Both the position numbers and the translations under genes were made by a program. Positions 1 to 10,849 of a stretch of 64,000 nucleotides of DNA are shown here, in pieces. The first letter of the stretch is position 1; the number at the start of each line of letters is the position of its first letter. The notes beneath the pieces are model-generated. The model saw only the letters and a program-made list of their open reading frames with translations. It did no database searches and had not been told where the DNA came from. Origin of the DNA: Ponticoccus alexandrii (GTDB lineage: Bacteria > Pseudomonadota > Alphaproteobacteria > Rhodobacterales > Rhodobacteraceae); NCBI RefSeq assembly GCF_016806125.1, contig NZ_CP047166.1:806001-870000 (forward strand), read 5' to 3'.

Positions 1-1
1 G

Positions 2-268
2 GTGCTGGCCTTTCTCTATACCACGCTGGTGCCGGGGCTGGCGGCGACGCTGGTCTGGGTGATGCTGATCGACCGCATCGGCGCGGTGCGTGCCGCGACC
101 TTCCACTTCCTCAACCCCTTCTTCGGGGTGGCCATCGCGGCGCTGTTGCTGGGCGAGAAACTGCACGCATGGGATGCTATGGGTGTTGCGGTCATCGCGG
201 CTGGCATCCTTGCGGTGCAACTTGCCAAGGTTCCCGCGACAGCGCCTAAAACTGTCGGAAACCCTTAG
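2..268 (+). CDS. EamA/DMT-family transporter, C-terminal part
   Basis: This is the last 88 residues of a gene that begins before the window. It holds about three hydrophobic helices, including a stretch like HFLNPFFGVAIAALLLGE, the typical last-repeat pattern of EamA (drug/metabolite transporter) permeases, in which a proline-containing helix is followed by a short loop with Gly-Glu. The family are ten-helix inner-membrane exporters of metabolites or amino acids; the substrate cannot be read from this fragment. The chemoreceptor downstream is an independent gene on the same strand. Confidence 0.75.
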   Translation: MLAFLYTTLVPGLAATLVWVMLIDRIGAVRAATFHFLNPFFGVAIAALLLGEKLHAWDAMGVAVIAAGILAVQLAKVPATAPKTVGNP

Positions 269-370
269 GCATTTCCAATCTTGCCCCGCTAGGGTTTGTT
301 TACCTGCTCTGCCTATCCCCTGATGCGGAAGGGTCGGCGCTTGGTCCGGCCCCGGGCGATCGAGGTCGAG

Positions 371-2302
371 ATGAGCAGGTTTTCCATCCGGACGCAGGTT
401 TTCCTACTGGCAGGGTTTTTCGTCGCGGTGCTGGCTGTGACAGGCATGACATCCTGGCTGGTGAAACGCGACCTTGCCGCGAGCTATGGTTTTCAGGCGA
501 TGACCAGCGCGGAAAACGCGCATCTGATGGAGGTCATCCAGAACCTCAATGCAGCCGAAAGCCACCTGCTGCTTTTCGCCCTGGGCAACGAGGGTGAGTG
601 GGAAAACTTCGAAGCAAAGCTGACCTCCGCGCTGGAGGGGCTGGAAAGCGGCGAGGCAGTGTTTGCAAGCCAGTCGGACCGGGCCCACGCGGCAATGCGC
701 GCGGAACTGGCCAGCATGGCGCCGCCGCTGCGGGATCTGGAACAGCACTACGACAATGCCCACAGCGAGGCCCTGTTCGGGCAATATCAGTCGATTCAGA
801 ACGCCTTCCTGCCGGTACTTGCCAAGACCCGCTACAAGATCACCACCCTGGGCAGTCGTCTGCGCACGCTTTCCAGTACGGCCACTGCAGAGGCGCAGGC
901 CAAAGGTCGGCAGGCCGGGCTGATCCTCGGGGCCGTCTACATCGGTTCGGTTCTTTTGGCGATTGTCCTAGCCTATGTGGCGGGGGGCCTGCTGTCACGT
1001 CCGATCCGTTCTGTCGCGGACGCCGTTGCGCGGTTGGCGGATCGGGATTACAGCGTCGAGATCACCGGCACGCAGCGGCGCGACGAGGTTGGCCAGATCG
1101 CCAGCCGGGTCGCGGCGCTGCGCGATCAGCTTGCCGCCGCCGACGCGGCAGAGGCCCGCGCGAAACGGGAAAACGGCCTGCGGGTCGATCTCTTCCAGGC
1201 CCTCGGTTTGGCCATGAGCAGGCTGAAATCCGGCGATCTTTCGCACCGCATAGAAGCGGGGGACTGGATGGACCTTGGCGAGAGCTACACAAAGCTTTGC
1301 GTTGATTTCAACGGGCTGGCAGAGGCGCTTCAGGGCCTCGTGTCCTCTCTGCGCAGCAGTGCCGAGACGGTCGAGACCAGCGCCGGCGACCTGTCTGGCA
1401 TGGCATCGGACATGTCACGCCGGGCCGAGACACAGGCCGCAACGCTGGAGCAATCCGCCGCCGCGCTCGATGAGTTGTCCGAGAGCGTGCAGGCAGCGGC
1501 GGCACGGGCGAAATCGGCGGATGAGGCGGTGACCGACGGGCGTCGCCGCGCCGAAGAAGGGCGCGAGATCATGGAGCGGGCGACCGCGGCCATGGCCTCT
1601 ATGGCGAAAAGCTCCGAGCAGATCACCCAGATCATCGACGTCATCGACGATATCGCCTTCCAGACCAACCTGCTGGCGCTCAATGCGGGGGTAGAGGCCG
1701 CGCGCGCAGGCGAGTCGGGCAAGGGCTTCGCGGTTGTCGCCTCCGAGGTGCGGGGGCTGGCGCAACGGGCCGCCGGTTCCGCGACCGAGATCAAGGACCT
1801 CGTCCACGGCAGCACGCGGCAGGTCGAGGACGGCGAGGACCTTGTCAGGCAAACCGGAGAACGGTTGAGCGCCATCGTGGAAAGCGTCAGCGGCGTGTCC
1901 AAGATGATCTCTGACATCGCCGGATCGGCGCTGGAGCAGGCAGCCGGGGTCAGGGAAATCAACATCGGTGTCGCGGAACTGGACAAGGTCACTCAGCAAA
2001 ACGCGGCGATGGTCACGCAGGCCAGCGCATCAAGCCGGCGCCTCAACGGCGAGGCGACGCGCCTGACAGAGTTGCTGGCCGCCTTCAGTGGTGTGCGGAG
2101 CATCGCTGCCGAAACCGCGCCTGCAATCGAGCACGACATGCTCTTGCACGGAAGCTGGGAAGGCGAAGTGCCCGCCCCCGAACCGATGCAGATCGAAGAC
2201 AGGCCGCTGTCCGACACGGCAATGGCCGGGGCTTTAATGCCCGAAGCGCCGATGCCCCGGCAGGCGGTGGGGCAGGACAGGCCCGTCTGGGACGAGTTCT
2301 AG
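371..2302 (+). CDS. Methyl-accepting chemotaxis protein
   Basis: A 643-residue chemoreceptor. I start it at the ATG at 371 (MSRFSIRTQ), where a transmembrane helix follows at once; the reading frame is open further upstream but not membrane-like. Order: TM1 (about 9-31), a helical periplasmic domain of about 150 residues, TM2 (about 200-225), a HAMP linker, then the long coiled-coil signalling domain with a hairpin tip reading [19 protein letters not shown]. The tip has [11 protein letters not shown] where most receptors have [11 protein letters not shown]. The protein ends in VWDEF, which fits the xWxxF pentapeptide that tethers CheR/CheB. Ligand unknown; no che genes are adjacent. Confidence 0.93.
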   Translation: MSRFSIRTQVFLLAGFFVAVLAVTGMTSWLVKRDLAASYGFQAMTSAENAHLMEVIQNLNAAESHLLLFALGNEGEWENFEAKLTSALEGLESGEAVFASQSDRAHAAMRAELASMAPPLRDLEQHYDNAHSEALFGQYQSIQNAFLPVLAKTRYKITTLGSRLRTLSSTATAEAQAKGRQAGLILGAVYIGSVLLAIVLAYVAGGLLSRPIRSVADAVARLADRDYSVEITGTQRRDEVGQIASRVAALRDQLAAADAAEARAKRENGLRVDLFQALGLAMSRLKSGDLSHRIEAGDWMDLGESYTKLCVDFNGLAEALQGLVSSLRSSAETVETSAGDLSGMASDMSRRAETQAATLEQSAAALDELSESVQAAAARAKSADEAVTDGRRRAEEGREIMERATAAMASMAKSSEQITQIIDVIDDIAFQTNLLALNAGVEAARAGESGKGFAVVASEVRGLAQRAAGSATEIKDLVHGSTRQVEDGEDLVRQTGERLSAIVESVSGVSKMISDIAGSALEQAAGVREINIGVAELDKVTQQNAAMVTQASASSRRLNGEATRLTELLAAFSGVRSIAAETAPAIEHDMLLHGSWEGEVPAPEPMQIEDRPLSDTAMAGALMPEAPMPRQAVGQDRPVWDEF

Positions 2303-2464
2303 CGCATCCGGCCTGTCGGGCAGCTGCGCCCGGTGGTGCGAGCCGCCTACGGTCGGTGCGCTCGGTGGCGTTGCAGCATCAGACCTGGCAAGGGGCGCGC
2401 AAGGCCAGAAAGCTGTCGAGATGTCGCCGGGCGCAATGCGCGCTCAACCAGAAGGTCTGGTTCG

Positions 2465-3565
2465 TCAGCCGATCACGCCGCCTGCATCGCCGACCTGGCC
2501 ACGGTGCAACAACAGGTGGTCGAGGATCACGCAGGCCATCATCGCCTCTCCCACCGGGACGGCGCGGATGCCGACGCAGGGGTCGTGGCGGCCCTTGGTG
2601 ACGATCTCGGTCTCTTCGCCGGTCACGGTGATGGTCTTGCGCGGGGTCAGGATCGACGAGGTCGGCTTGACCGCGAACCGGCAGACGATCTCCTGCCCGG
2701 TCGAAATACCGCCAAGGATGCCGCCCGCGTGGTTCGAGCTGTAGACCGGGCCATCCGGCCCCATGCGGATCTCGTCGGCGTTCTCGACCCCTGTCAGGGC
2801 GGCCGAGGCGAAACCGTCGCCGATCTCCACCGCCTTGACCGCGTTGATCGACATCATCGCGGCGGCGATGTCGGTGTCGAGCTTGCCGTAGACCGGCGCG
2901 CCCAGACCCGCGGGCACACCCCGCGCGACGACCTCGATGATGGCGCCGACAGAGTTGCCGTCCTTGCGCAGCTGGTCGAGGTAGTCCGCCCAGTCTTCGG
3001 CGGCCACGGCATCCGGTGTCCAGAAGGGGTTCTGGTCGATCTGCGCCCGGTCGAAGCGGCTGCGGTCGATGCCTTTGGGGCCCATCTGCACCATGTAGCC
3101 CTGCACCTCGATCCCCGGCGCCAGATGCGCCAGCGCCGCCCGGGCAAGCCCGCCCGCGGCGACCCGCGCCGCCGTCTCGCGCGCCGAAGAGCGTCCGCCG
3201 CCGCGATAATCGCGCAGCCCGTATTTCTGGAAGTAGGTGATGTCCGCATGGCCGGGCCGGAACTTCTGCGCGATGTCGCCATAGTCCTTCGACCGCTGGT
3301 CGGTGTTCTCGATCATCAGCTGCACCGAGGTCCCGGTGGTCCGGCCTTCGAACACGCCCGACAGGATCTTCACCGCGTCCGGCTCTCGCCGCTGGGTGGT
3401 GAACTTGTTCTGCCCCGGCTTGCGCTTGTCCAGCCACTGCTGGATCGCCGCCTCGTCGATCGCCACGCTCGGCGGAACGCCGTCCACCGTCGCCCCCAGC
3501 GCGGGACCGTGGCTTTCGCCCCATGTGGTGACGCGAAACAGATGTCCGAAGGTGTTCAGGCTCAT
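2465..3565 (-). CDS. aroC: Chorismate synthase
   Basis: A full-length (366 residues) chorismate synthase, the last enzyme of the shikimate pathway: reduced-FMN-dependent 1,4-elimination of phosphate from 5-enolpyruvylshikimate-3-phosphate. The family opening [20 protein letters not shown], the RPGHAD segment, the GRSSARETA loop and the [10 protein letters not shown] motif are all present. It is a cytosolic homotetramer. The start ATG at 3565 is preceded by a purine-rich AGGAGA. It is transcribed away from the thiamine transporter operon, so the 3566-3660 interval holds divergent promoters. Confidence 0.97.
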   Translation of the reverse strand: MSLNTFGHLFRVTTWGESHGPALGATVDGVPPSVAIDEAAIQQWLDKRKPGQNKFTTQRREPDAVKILSGVFEGRTTGTSVQLMIENTDQRSKDYGDIAQKFRPGHADITYFQKYGLRDYRGGGRSSARETAARVAAGGLARAALAHLAPGIEVQGYMVQMGPKGIDRSRFDRAQIDQNPFWTPDAVAAEDWADYLDQLRKDGNSVGAIIEVVARGVPAGLGAPVYGKLDTDIAAAMMSINAVKAVEIGDGFASAALTGVENADEIRMGPDGPVYSSNHAGGILGGISTGQEIVCRFAVKPTSSILTPRKTITVTGEETEIVTKGRHDPCVGIRAVPVGEAMMACVILDHLLLHRGQVGDAGGVIG

Positions 3566-3660
3566 GGCGGTCTCCTTTGGGCGGTGTCCTAGGGCAGGGG
3601 CGGCGCGCTCTCAAGAGGTTTCGCCTTGTAGGCCGCGCGGGCGGGCGTTAGCCTCCGCCG

Positions 3661-3798
3661 TACCTCGGGGTGGCAGGGTACCTGCCCCGTCCGGTCAGGA
3701 TCCGTTCCGCCGGTCGGGCCATGCAAGACCTGTCTGAGATTTGCGTAAGCGCATCAACCCGTTGAACCTGAACCGGTTAACACCGGCGGAGGGAAGGT
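3661..3798 (+). promoter_or_regulatory. TPP (THI-element) riboswitch
   Basis: The conserved aptamer pieces occur in order: CTCGGGGTG near 3664-3672, CTGAGA at 3734-3739, and ACCTGAACCGGTTAACACCGG followed by CGGAGGGAAGG from 3766. The distance between GGGGTG and CTGAGA is about 60 nt, so the P3 arm is much extended: GCAGG after GGGGTG can pair with CCTGT before CTGAGA. CCTC and GAGG can close P1. A GGCCGC/GCGGCC hairpin at 3802-3819 and a CCCTCT stretch able to pair with the 3' end of P1 are candidate expression platforms ahead of the thiB ribosome site. Thiamine pyrophosphate should repress thiBPQ. Confidence 0.88.
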
Positions 3799-3855
3799 GA
3801 GGGCCGCGCGACAGCGGCCAAGCTGATCCCTCTCGCCGCAAATCTGGAGGATGCC

Positions 3856-4833
3856 ATGAAGGCACCGATATTTGCCGCGGGACTGTTCCTTGCAACCAGC
3901 GCACTCGCGCAGGACACCGTCCTGACCGTCTACGCGGGTGACTACGTCGTGTCGGAATGGGGCCCCGGCCCGCGCATCGAGGAACTCTTCGAGGCGCAAT
4001 GCGACTGCGACCTGCAATTCAAGCCCGGAGACCTCTTGCCCCGCCTGATGCTGGAGGGCGAGCGGACAGAGGCGGATGTGGTCTTTGGCCTCAACACCGA
4101 TGTGACCAAGCAGGCCCGCGAGAGCGGCCTCTTCGCGCCGCACGGGGTGGACCTTTCTGCCCTGACGCTGCCCATCGACTGGACGGACGACGTGTTCCTG
4201 CCGTTCAACTACGGCCACACGGCTTTCGTCTACAACGCTGAGCTGACCGAGCCGCCGACCTCTTTCGACGCGCTTCTGGACGCGCCCGACGACCTGCGGC
4301 TGGTGATCCAGGACCCGCGCACCTCGATTTCCGGCCTCGCGCTGGTGCTATGGGTGCAGTCGGTCTACGGCGAGGAGGCGCAGGCCGCGTGGGAGAAGCT
4401 GGCGCCCAAGATCGTCACGGTGACGAAGGGCTGGTCGGAAAGCTACGGTCTCTTCACCGACGGCGAGGCGGACATGGTGCTGTCCTACACGACCTCGCCC
4501 GCCTACCACATCATCGCCGAGGAGGACACGACCAAGAAGGCGGCGATCTTCCCCGAGGGCCACTATTTCATGGTCGAGCTGGCCGCCAAACTCGCGGGCA
4601 CCGATCAGCCTGAGTTGGCGCAGCAGTTCATGGACTTCATCCTGACCGAGGACTTCCAGTCGATGATCGCCACCGGCAACTGGTCTATCCCGGCGGCCCT
4701 GCCCAAGGAGAAGTGGCCCGAGGGCTTCCAGCAACTCGACCTGCCGGAGAAGGTGCTGTTCTATTCCGAGGACGAGGCGGCAGATCTGCGGGACGAGGCC
4801 ATCGAGGCATGGCGCGCCGGTCTGTCGCAGTAA
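3856..4833 (+). CDS. thiB: Thiamine ABC transporter substrate-binding protein
   Basis: A 325-residue periplasmic binding protein with a short signal peptide (MKAPIFAAGLFLATSALA, cleavage before QDT). The mature start LTVYAGDYVVSEWGPGP and the GWSESYGLF and SYTTSPAYH stretches match ThiB-type thiamine/TPP-binding proteins. A TGGAGG ribosome site lies just before the ATG. It is the first gene under the TPP riboswitch, and its 3' end overlaps thiP by 25 bp, which argues for translational coupling. It delivers thiamine or its phosphates to the ThiP channel. Confidence 0.95.
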   Translation: MKAPIFAAGLFLATSALAQDTVLTVYAGDYVVSEWGPGPRIEELFEAQCDCDLQFKPGDLLPRLMLEGERTEADVVFGLNTDVTKQARESGLFAPHGVDLSALTLPIDWTDDVFLPFNYGHTAFVYNAELTEPPTSFDALLDAPDDLRLVIQDPRTSISGLALVLWVQSVYGEEAQAAWEKLAPKIVTVTKGWSESYGLFTDGEADMVLSYTTSPAYHIIAEEDTTKKAAIFPEGHYFMVELAAKLAGTDQPELAQQFMDFILTEDFQSMIATGNWSIPAALPKEKWPEGFQQLDLPEKVLFYSEDEAADLRDEAIEAWRAGLSQ

Positions 4834-6323
4834 TCGCGGGCGCGGCCCTTGCGGCCCTGACGCTGGGGCCGATCGCGCTGGTGCTTTGGCGCGCCGGGGG
4901 GCTGGGCGCGCTTGGCCCCGGCGACTGGCTGGCGCTGCGCTTCACTCTGGTGCAGGCGGTGCTCTCCGCCGGGGTCTCGGTCGCGCTGGCGGTGCCGGTG
5001 GCCAAGGCCTTTGCCCGCCAGCGCTTTTGGGGCCGCGGGCTGCTGGTGGCGCTGATGGGCGCGCCCTTCATCCTGCCGGTGATCGTCGCGGTCATGGGGC
5101 TGATCGCGGTCTTCGGGCGCAACGGGCTGGTGAACGGCGTGCTTTCGACGCTGGGCCTGCCGGTCTTCGATGTCTACGGGCTGCACGGCGTCGTGCTGGC
5201 ACATGTCTTCTTCAACCTGCCGCTGGCGACCCGGATGCTGTTGCAGGGCTGGCTGGCGATTCCGTCAGAGCGATTCCGGCTGGCCGCCTCGCTGGGCCTT
5301 GGCGCGCGCGCACGGGTTCGGGTGCTGGACTGGCCGATGATCCGCCGGGTGGCGCCGGGGGCCTTCGCGGTGATCTTCGTAATCTGCCTGACCTCCTTCG
5401 CCGTGGCGTTGACGCTGGGCGGCGGGCCGCGCGCCACCACCGTGGAACTGGCGATCTACCAGTCCATGCGCTTCGACTTCGACCTTGGGCGTGCGGCGGC
5501 GCTGGCCCTTGTGCAACTGGCGCTGGGGCTGGGCGCGGGCGTGCTGGCGCTGCAGGCCAGCCGGGTGGCGGGTTTCGGCACCGGACTGGACCGGCCCCTG
5601 CCGCTGTCGGCGGGGGGCCTTTGCACCCGCGCGTGGGACGCGGGCTGGCTGATCCTTGCGGCGGCCTTCCTGCTGGTGCCGCTGGCCTCGGTCGTGCTGC
5701 GCGGGCTGCCGGGGCTGGTGCAACTGGGCCCCGATACATGGCGCGCGGCGGGGCATTCGCTGATGCTGGCGCTGGGATCGACCGCGCTGTGCCTGCTCTG
5801 GGCCCTGCCGCTGACGACGCGACGGGGCGAGTTGTGGGCGCTGATGTCCATCGCCATCTCTCCGCTGGTGCTGGGCACGGGGCTGTTCCTGATGCTGCGG
5901 CCCTATGTGAACCCCTTCTCCATGGCGCTGCCGGTGACGGGGCTGATCAACGCGCTGATGGCGCTGCCCTTCGCCCTTCGCATCCTGACGCCAGAGGCCG
6001 AAGCGGTGGCGCGCGACTACGGACGCCTGCGGGCCAGCCTGCGGATGACGCCGCTGGCCTGGCTGCGGCTGGTCTGGCTGCCGCGCTTGCGCCGCCCGCT
6101 GGGGTTTGCCGCCGGGCTGACGGCGGCGCTGGCGATGGGAGACCTTGGCGTGATCGCGCTCTTCGCGGACCCGGACCGGGCTACACTGCCCTTGCAGGTC
6201 TACCGGCTGATGGGGGCCTACCGGATGGAGGCAGCGGCGGGCGCGGCGCTGCTGCTGCTGATGTTCAGCCTCGGGCTGTTCTGGATCTTCGACAGAGGAG
6301 GGCGCGTCGGTGCTGAGACTTGA
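4809..6323 (+). CDS. thiP: Thiamine ABC transporter permease
   Basis: A 504-residue inner-membrane permease of the fused type, with two copies of the binding-protein-dependent permease domain and about twelve hydrophobic segments. The EAA-loop signatures can be seen (RLAASLGLGARARVRVLDWP in the first half; a looser copy around RASLRMTPLAWLRLVWLP in the second). I use the ATG at 4809, inside the end of thiB; the frame is open further upstream but only as shadow of thiB. It overlaps thiQ by 14 bp, so the three genes form a tight operon. Confidence 0.94.
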   Translation: MARRSVAVIAGAALAALTLGPIALVLWRAGGLGALGPGDWLALRFTLVQAVLSAGVSVALAVPVAKAFARQRFWGRGLLVALMGAPFILPVIVAVMGLIAVFGRNGLVNGVLSTLGLPVFDVYGLHGVVLAHVFFNLPLATRMLLQGWLAIPSERFRLAASLGLGARARVRVLDWPMIRRVAPGAFAVIFVICLTSFAVALTLGGGPRATTVELAIYQSMRFDFDLGRAAALALVQLALGLGAGVLALQASRVAGFGTGLDRPLPLSAGGLCTRAWDAGWLILAAAFLLVPLASVVLRGLPGLVQLGPDTWRAAGHSLMLALGSTALCLLWALPLTTRRGELWALMSIAISPLVLGTGLFLMLRPYVNPFSMALPVTGLINALMALPFALRILTPEAEAVARDYGRLRASLRMTPLAWLRLVWLPRLRRPLGFAAGLTAALAMGDLGVIALFADPDRATLPLQVYRLMGAYRMEAAAGAALLLLMFSLGLFWIFDRGGRVGAET

Positions 6324-7008
6324 GGACATCCGCCTGCCCATGGACCGGGGCGACCTGAGCGCGAACCTCGCGCTGGCTCCCGGGGCGCGCGTGGCCGTGC
6401 TGGGGCCGTCGGGCGCGGGCAAGTCGACGCTGCTCGACGGGATCGCCGGGTTCCGGGCGCCGGTCTCGGGCCGCATGACGTGGGAAGGCCGCGACTTGAC
6501 CCGTACCCCGCCCGAGGCGCGGCCCGTCTCGATCCTCTTTCAGGACGGCAACCTCTTTCCCCACCTCGATCTGATGCGCAACCTGACGCTGGCGCTGCGT
6601 CCCGATGGGCGCCGCCCCGGCGCCGAAGAACGTGAGCGTGTCACAGGCGCGCTGAAGCGCGTCGGGCTGGAGGGCATGGCGGACCGCTTGCCGGGGACGC
6701 TGTCCGGCGGCCAGCAAAGCCGCGCCGCGCTGGCGCGGGTGCTGCTGATGGCGCGCCCCGTCCTGCTGCTGGACGAACCTTTCGCGGCGCTGGGGCCGGG
6801 GATGAAGCGCGAGATGCTGGCGCTTGTGCAGGAGGTGGCCGAGGCCCTGGGCGCGCTGACCCTGATGGTGACGCACGACCCCGAGGACGCCCGGGCCTTC
6901 GCCCGTGAGGTGGTTCTGGTGGCCGAGGGCAGAGCGCATCCGCCCGTGAAGACCGGGGCCTTCTTCGACGATCCGCCAGAGGCCTTCCGCGCCTACCTTG
7001 GTCACTAG
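6310..7008 (+). CDS. thiQ: Thiamine ABC transporter ATP-binding protein
   Basis: A 232-residue ABC ATPase beginning with GTG at 6310, inside the end of thiP. Walker A GPSGAGKST, Q-loop FQDGNLFPH, signature LSGGQQSR, Walker B LLLDEPFAAL and the switch histidine in VTHD are all present. It energises thiamine uptake by ThiBP. It is the last gene of the riboswitch operon; no further same-strand gene follows before the petABC terminator. Confidence 0.95.
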   Translation: MLRLEDIRLPMDRGDLSANLALAPGARVAVLGPSGAGKSTLLDGIAGFRAPVSGRMTWEGRDLTRTPPEARPVSILFQDGNLFPHLDLMRNLTLALRPDGRRPGAEERERVTGALKRVGLEGMADRLPGTLSGGQQSRAALARVLLMARPVLLLDEPFAALGPGMKREMLALVQEVAEALGALTLMVTHDPEDARAFAREVVLVAEGRAHPPVKTGAFFDDPPEAFRAYLGH

Positions 7009-7185
7009 CCCAGCCCCAAGCGCTGTCCCGAAGGGAGCGGCGGGCAGGGGGAGAGCGGCGCGTCAAGCTCAAGAGCCGGAATCGACAGAAGCCGGGCGGC
7101 AGGATGTCACGCTTGGCCGACAGAGCCACAGTGGCAAGGCCCGACCGAAAGGGCAGGGCGGCGTGCCCCACCGTCACATCCGGAA

Positions 7186-7218
7186 ACGAAAAAGCCCCGC
7201 CAAATCGGCGGGGCTTTC
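7186..7218 (-). terminator. Rho-independent terminator of petABC
   Basis: An uninterrupted stem (AAGCCCCGCC with GGCGGGGCTT, loop of about 4 nt) is followed on the minus strand by a T run. It lies just downstream of the petC stop. The T run on the plus strand is shorter, so it probably serves the minus strand mainly, although thiQ converges on it. The rest of 7009-7185 shows no gene. Confidence 0.85.
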
Positions 7219-7235
7219 GTCGTTCTGAAGCGATC

Positions 7236-8012
7236 TTAGTGGTCGCGATGCTTGATCGGGTACCAGATGCGCTTGTTCACGAGATACAGCAGCACCGACA
7301 GGACGACGAGGAAGAACACGCCGACGAAACCGGCCTGCTTGCGCTCCATCATCTTGGGTTCGGCGGTCCACATCAGGAAGGCCGCAAGGTCCTGTGCCTC
7401 ATGGTGCAGGTCGTTGGAGTGGCCGTCGTCAAAGTCGACGTCCTCGCCTGCAAGCGGCGGTGCCATCGAAAGCCAGCCGCCCGGGAAGGCGGTGTTCTCG
7501 TAGAGTGTGGCGCCTGCCTCGGTCTTGGTCTCGCCGGTGTAGCCGGTCAGCAGAGAGGCGATGTATTCCGCGCCGCCCATACCGTTGAACAGCTGGCTGA
7601 GGCCCGTGCCGTAGGGGCCGTGGAAGCCCGCGCGCGCCTTGGCCATCATCGACAGGTCCGGTGCGCCGACGCCGTTGTTTTCCGGGAAGTGGTCGGTCGG
7701 AACCGCCGTGCGGAAATCGTCCAGCTCGTCGTCGAAGACTTCGAACTGGCTGGCGTAGGCGATGACCTGCTCTTCGTTGTAACCCAGCGCTTCGAGGTCG
7801 CGCAGGGGCACGTATTTCAGGCCGTGGCAGGCAGAGCAGACCTCGGTGTAGATCTTGAGGCCGCGCTGTAGCTGCATCTGGTCGTAGGTGCCGAAGGGCC
7901 CTTCGAACGAAAACGCGAAGTCCTCGATGTGGCCTTCCGCTCCGGCGGCATAGGCGCCGCCGGTGGAAAGGCCAAGGGCCGTCAGGGCCGAGAGGGTGAG
8001 TTTCCTGAACAT
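7236..8012 (-). CDS. petC: Cytochrome c1 of the bc1 complex
   Basis: A 258-residue protein with a signal peptide (ending GGAYAAG), a heme c site CSACH, the distal Met region around LSMAPPL, and one C-terminal anchor helix ([15 protein letters not shown]). It carries electrons from the Rieske protein to soluble or membrane cytochrome c on the periplasmic side. It is the third gene of petABC, 18 bp after petB, and is followed by a strong terminator. Confidence 0.97.
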   Translation of the reverse strand: MFRKLTLSALTALGLSTGGAYAAGAEGHIEDFAFSFEGPFGTYDQMQLQRGLKIYTEVCSACHGLKYVPLRDLEALGYNEEQVIAYASQFEVFDDELDDFRTAVPTDHFPENNGVGAPDLSMMAKARAGFHGPYGTGLSQLFNGMGGAEYIASLLTGYTGETKTEAGATLYENTAFPGGWLSMAPPLAGEDVDFDDGHSNDLHHEAQDLAAFLMWTAEPKMMERKQAGFVGVFFLVVLSVLLYLVNKRIWYPIKHRDH

Positions 8013-8030
8013 CTCAAACGGTCCTTTCTC

Positions 8031-9371
8031 TTACTCGGCCGGGTTGACGGCGGTCTTGGTGCCGCCGGACTTCGCGTAATGCGCGTCGAAGTCGGCCTCG
8101 ATGGTGTCGGGCTGGGCCAGCGGTTTCTCGATCACGCCAAGCAGCGGCAGGATCACCAGGAAGTAGGCGAACCAGTAGGCCGAAGCGATCAGCGAGAAGC
8201 TCGCATAGGGCTCTTCGGCGGGCATGGCACCCAGCCACATCAGCGCGAAGAAGTCGATGACCAGCAGCCAGAACCACCACTTGAACATCGGGCGATAGCG
8301 GCCCGAGCGCACCGACGAGGTGTCGAGCCAGGGCGCCAGCGCCATGACCGCGATCGCACCGAACATCGCCAGCACGCCGAAGAACTTGGCGTCGATGATG
8401 CCGCCGGTCACGAAGGACGCGATCTGCACGACCCAGACTTCCGAGGTGAAGGCCCGCAGGATCGCGTAGAACGGCAGGAAGTACCATTCCGGCACGATGT
8501 GCGCGGGTGTCGCCAGCGGGTTCGCCTCGATGTAGTTGTCGGGGTGGCCGAGGTAGTTCGGCATGAAGCCCACGATGGCGAAGAACACGGCAAGGATCAC
8601 CGCAAGGGCGAAGAGGTCCTTGATCACGTAGTAGGGCCAGAACGGAACGGTGTCCTTCTCGGCTTCTGCCTTGGACCCGCGGCGCACTTCGACACCGGTC
8701 GGGTTGTTGTTGCCCGTGGTGTGGAAGGCCCAGATGTGGACGGCGACGAGGGCCGCGATCACGAAGGGCAGCAGGTAGTGCAGCGAGAAGAAGCGGTTCA
8801 GCGTGGCGTTGTCCACGGCGGGTCCGCCCAGCAGCCAGGTCTGGATCGGCTCGCCGATCAGGGGGATGGCGCCGAAGAGGCCGGTGATCACGGTCGCGCC
8901 CCAGAAGGACATCTGACCCCAGGGCAGAACGTAGCCCATGAAGGCGGTGCCCATCATGCACAGGTAGATCAGCATGCCGATGATCCACGTGATCTCGCGC
9001 GGGGCCTTGTACGAACCGTAGTAGAGGCCGCGGAAGATATGCGCGTAGACCGCGACGAAGAACAGCGAGGCGCCGTTCATGTGCAGGTAGCGGATGAAGT
9101 GCCCGCCGTTCACGTTGCGCATGATGTGCTCGATCGAGGCGAAGGCCATGTCGACATGCGGCGTGTAGTGCATCACGAGGATGATCCCGGTGATGATCTG
9201 CAGGGCGAGGCAGAAGGTCAGGATGATGCCCCAGATCCACATCCAGTTCAGGTTCTTGGGCGTGGGGATCATGATGGTGTCGTAGAGAAGACCGACCACC
9301 GGAAGGCGGGTGTGGACCCACTTCTCGATGCCCGACTTCGGTTCGTAATGATCGTGCGGAATACCGGCCAT
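8031..9371 (-). CDS. petB: Cytochrome b of the bc1 complex
   Basis: A 446-residue integral membrane protein with eight predicted helices. The N-terminal four-helix heme bundle includes [13 protein letters not shown], and the Qo-site signature [13 protein letters not shown] is intact. It holds hemes bL and bH and both quinone sites, driving proton translocation during ubiquinol oxidation. Translation starts at the ATG at 9371, 12 bp after petA. Length and order (petA-petB-petC) are standard for alphaproteobacteria. Confidence 0.98.
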   Translation of the reverse strand: MAGIPHDHYEPKSGIEKWVHTRLPVVGLLYDTIMIPTPKNLNWMWIWGIILTFCLALQIITGIILVMHYTPHVDMAFASIEHIMRNVNGGHFIRYLHMNGASLFFVAVYAHIFRGLYYGSYKAPREITWIIGMLIYLCMMGTAFMGYVLPWGQMSFWGATVITGLFGAIPLIGEPIQTWLLGGPAVDNATLNRFFSLHYLLPFVIAALVAVHIWAFHTTGNNNPTGVEVRRGSKAEAEKDTVPFWPYYVIKDLFALAVILAVFFAIVGFMPNYLGHPDNYIEANPLATPAHIVPEWYFLPFYAILRAFTSEVWVVQIASFVTGGIIDAKFFGVLAMFGAIAVMALAPWLDTSSVRSGRYRPMFKWWFWLLVIDFFALMWLGAMPAEEPYASFSLIASAYWFAYFLVILPLLGVIEKPLAQPDTIEADFDAHYAKSGGTKTAVNPAE

Positions 9372-9383
9372 TGTGCGCGCTCC

Positions 9384-9983
9384 TTAACCCAGAAGGATGG
9401 TCGATTCGTCGAGGAACTCGGCCGGCGGAACCGGCAGGTTCTGCGGCGCGGGTCCGCGACGGATGCGGCCAGCGGTGTCGTAGTGCGAACCGTGGCAGGG
9501 GCAGAACCAGCCGCCCTGACCGCTGTCCAGTGCGAAGTCGCCGGCATTGCCGATCGGAACGCAGCCAAGGTGGGTGCAGACGCCCATCATGACCAGCCAG
9601 GGGCTGTCGGTGCCCGGCTCGGCGCCCGGCGGCAGCATGCCACGGTTCGGATCGGTCGCCGGGCTACCGGCGGGCAGGTTGGCGTTGCGCGCGTCGGTGT
9701 CGACCAGTTCGGACATCTCGACGGCCTGAGCAGCCTCGATTTCCTCAGGCGTGCGAAGGCGGATGAAGACCGGCTTGCCCAGCCACTTGACCGTCAGCTG
9801 CGTGCCTTCGCTGATGCCCGAGACATCGACGCGGATCGTCGACAGGGCGCGCACGTCGGCCGAGGGGTTCATCTGGTTGACAAGCGGCCAGACCGCCGCG
9901 CCTGTGGCGACCGCCCCGGCGCCTGCGGCGGCATAGTAGAGGAAGTCCCTACGGGTGCCTTCGTGGGTATCTGCGTTTGACAC
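9384..9983 (-). CDS. petA: Rieske iron-sulfur protein of the bc1 complex
   Basis: A 199-residue protein starting at a GTG (9983) behind GGAGAGA. The N terminus, [19 protein letters not shown], is a Tat-type signal that remains as a membrane anchor. The 2Fe-2S cluster ligands are visible as CTHLGC and CPCHGS, with the usual disulfide cysteines. It takes the first electron from ubiquinol at the Qo site and moves to cytochrome c1. First gene of petABC; its promoter should lie in 9984-10200. Confidence 0.97.
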   Translation of the reverse strand: MSNADTHEGTRRDFLYYAAAGAGAVATGAAVWPLVNQMNPSADVRALSTIRVDVSGISEGTQLTVKWLGKPVFIRLRTPEEIEAAQAVEMSELVDTDARNANLPAGSPATDPNRGMLPPGAEPGTDSPWLVMMGVCTHLGCVPIGNAGDFALDSGQGGWFCPCHGSHYDTAGRIRRGPAPQNLPVPPAEFLDESTILLG

Positions 9984-10201
9984 GAGGTTCTCTCCGTTTT
10001 TCTTGGGGCGCGTGAGACCCACAACAAAACCTGTAGCCGCAGAGAGATTCTGCGACCCGTTCCGGTGCCGGTGTGTAACGGCAGGCTTGTATGTGGTAAA
10101 GAACACAAAAGCCTCGCTTTGGGCGCAGCGCGGATGTGTCGCGGTTGAAACACCCCCGAGCGAGTGATTATGTCCGCGTGACACTCACTGGAGCGCCCTT
10201 C

Positions 10202-10849
10202 ATGCGCAAACTGATTCTGACTTCGGCCCTTGTTGCCGCCTGCGCCGCCCCCGCGGCGGCAGAGATGGAACTGTCGTTCTATTCCGGCTGGCAGACGGCG
10301 CCGCACAGTCGCGCCACGGGCACGCTGCCCGGCGGCGGCGACTACAATGCGCTGATCGGCTGGGAAGGCAATTCCTTCCAGATGCCGCCCTATTACGGCG
10401 TGCGCGGCACTTGGTGGCGGAGCGAGACTCTGGGCTTCGGGCTGGAATTCACCCATGCCAAGGTCTATGCCAACAAGGGCGACCGCGAGGATCTTGGTTT
10501 CTCGGCGATGGAATTCACCGACGGCCATAACCTGATCACCGCCAACGTGATGCGCCGCTGGCCTAACCAGTGGGGCGCCGCAACGCCCTATGTCGGCGGC
10601 GGCATCGGTTTCGCCATGCCGCATGTGGATGTGGAGCATCCGAACGGCAAGACCTTCGGTTACCAGGTCACCGGCCCGGCGGCGCGCGCCACAGCGGGTG
10701 TGAGCTATCCGATCAACGACCGCTTTTCGGTCTTCGGAGAATACCAGTTCACCTACTCGTGGAACGAGGCGGATCTGGACGGCGGCGGCTCTCTGAAAAC
10801 CGACATCAAGACCAACGCGGTCAACTTCGGACTGTCGCTGAACTTCTGA
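10202..10849 (+). CDS. Outer-membrane beta-barrel protein
   Basis: A 215-residue protein with a clear signal peptide (cut after AAPAAA) and a mature part of alternating beta strands ending in Phe (FGLSLNF), the usual outer-membrane assembly signal. Length suggests eight strands. The opening [14 protein letters not shown] resembles proteins annotated as lipid A oxidase-like barrels in this family of bacteria, but I cannot confirm an enzyme activity. The start at 10202 is chosen because the signal peptide begins there. Confidence 0.8.
   Translation: MRKLILTSALVAACAAPAAAEMELSFYSGWQTAPHSRATGTLPGGGDYNALIGWEGNSFQMPPYYGVRGTWWRSETLGFGLEFTHAKVYANKGDREDLGFSAMEFTDGHNLITANVMRRWPNQWGAATPYVGGGIGFAMPHVDVEHPNGKTFGYQVTGPAARATAGVSYPINDRFSVFGEYQFTYSWNEADLDGGGSLKTDIKTNAVNFGLSLNF

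Noticed and set aside
2333-3592. A 419-codon plus-strand frame opposite aroC
   Set aside because: A shadow of the GC-rich aroC gene.
7929-9980. A 683-codon open frame on the plus strand
   Set aside because: Antisense to petB and petA; His/Asp/Gly-rich and no family pattern.
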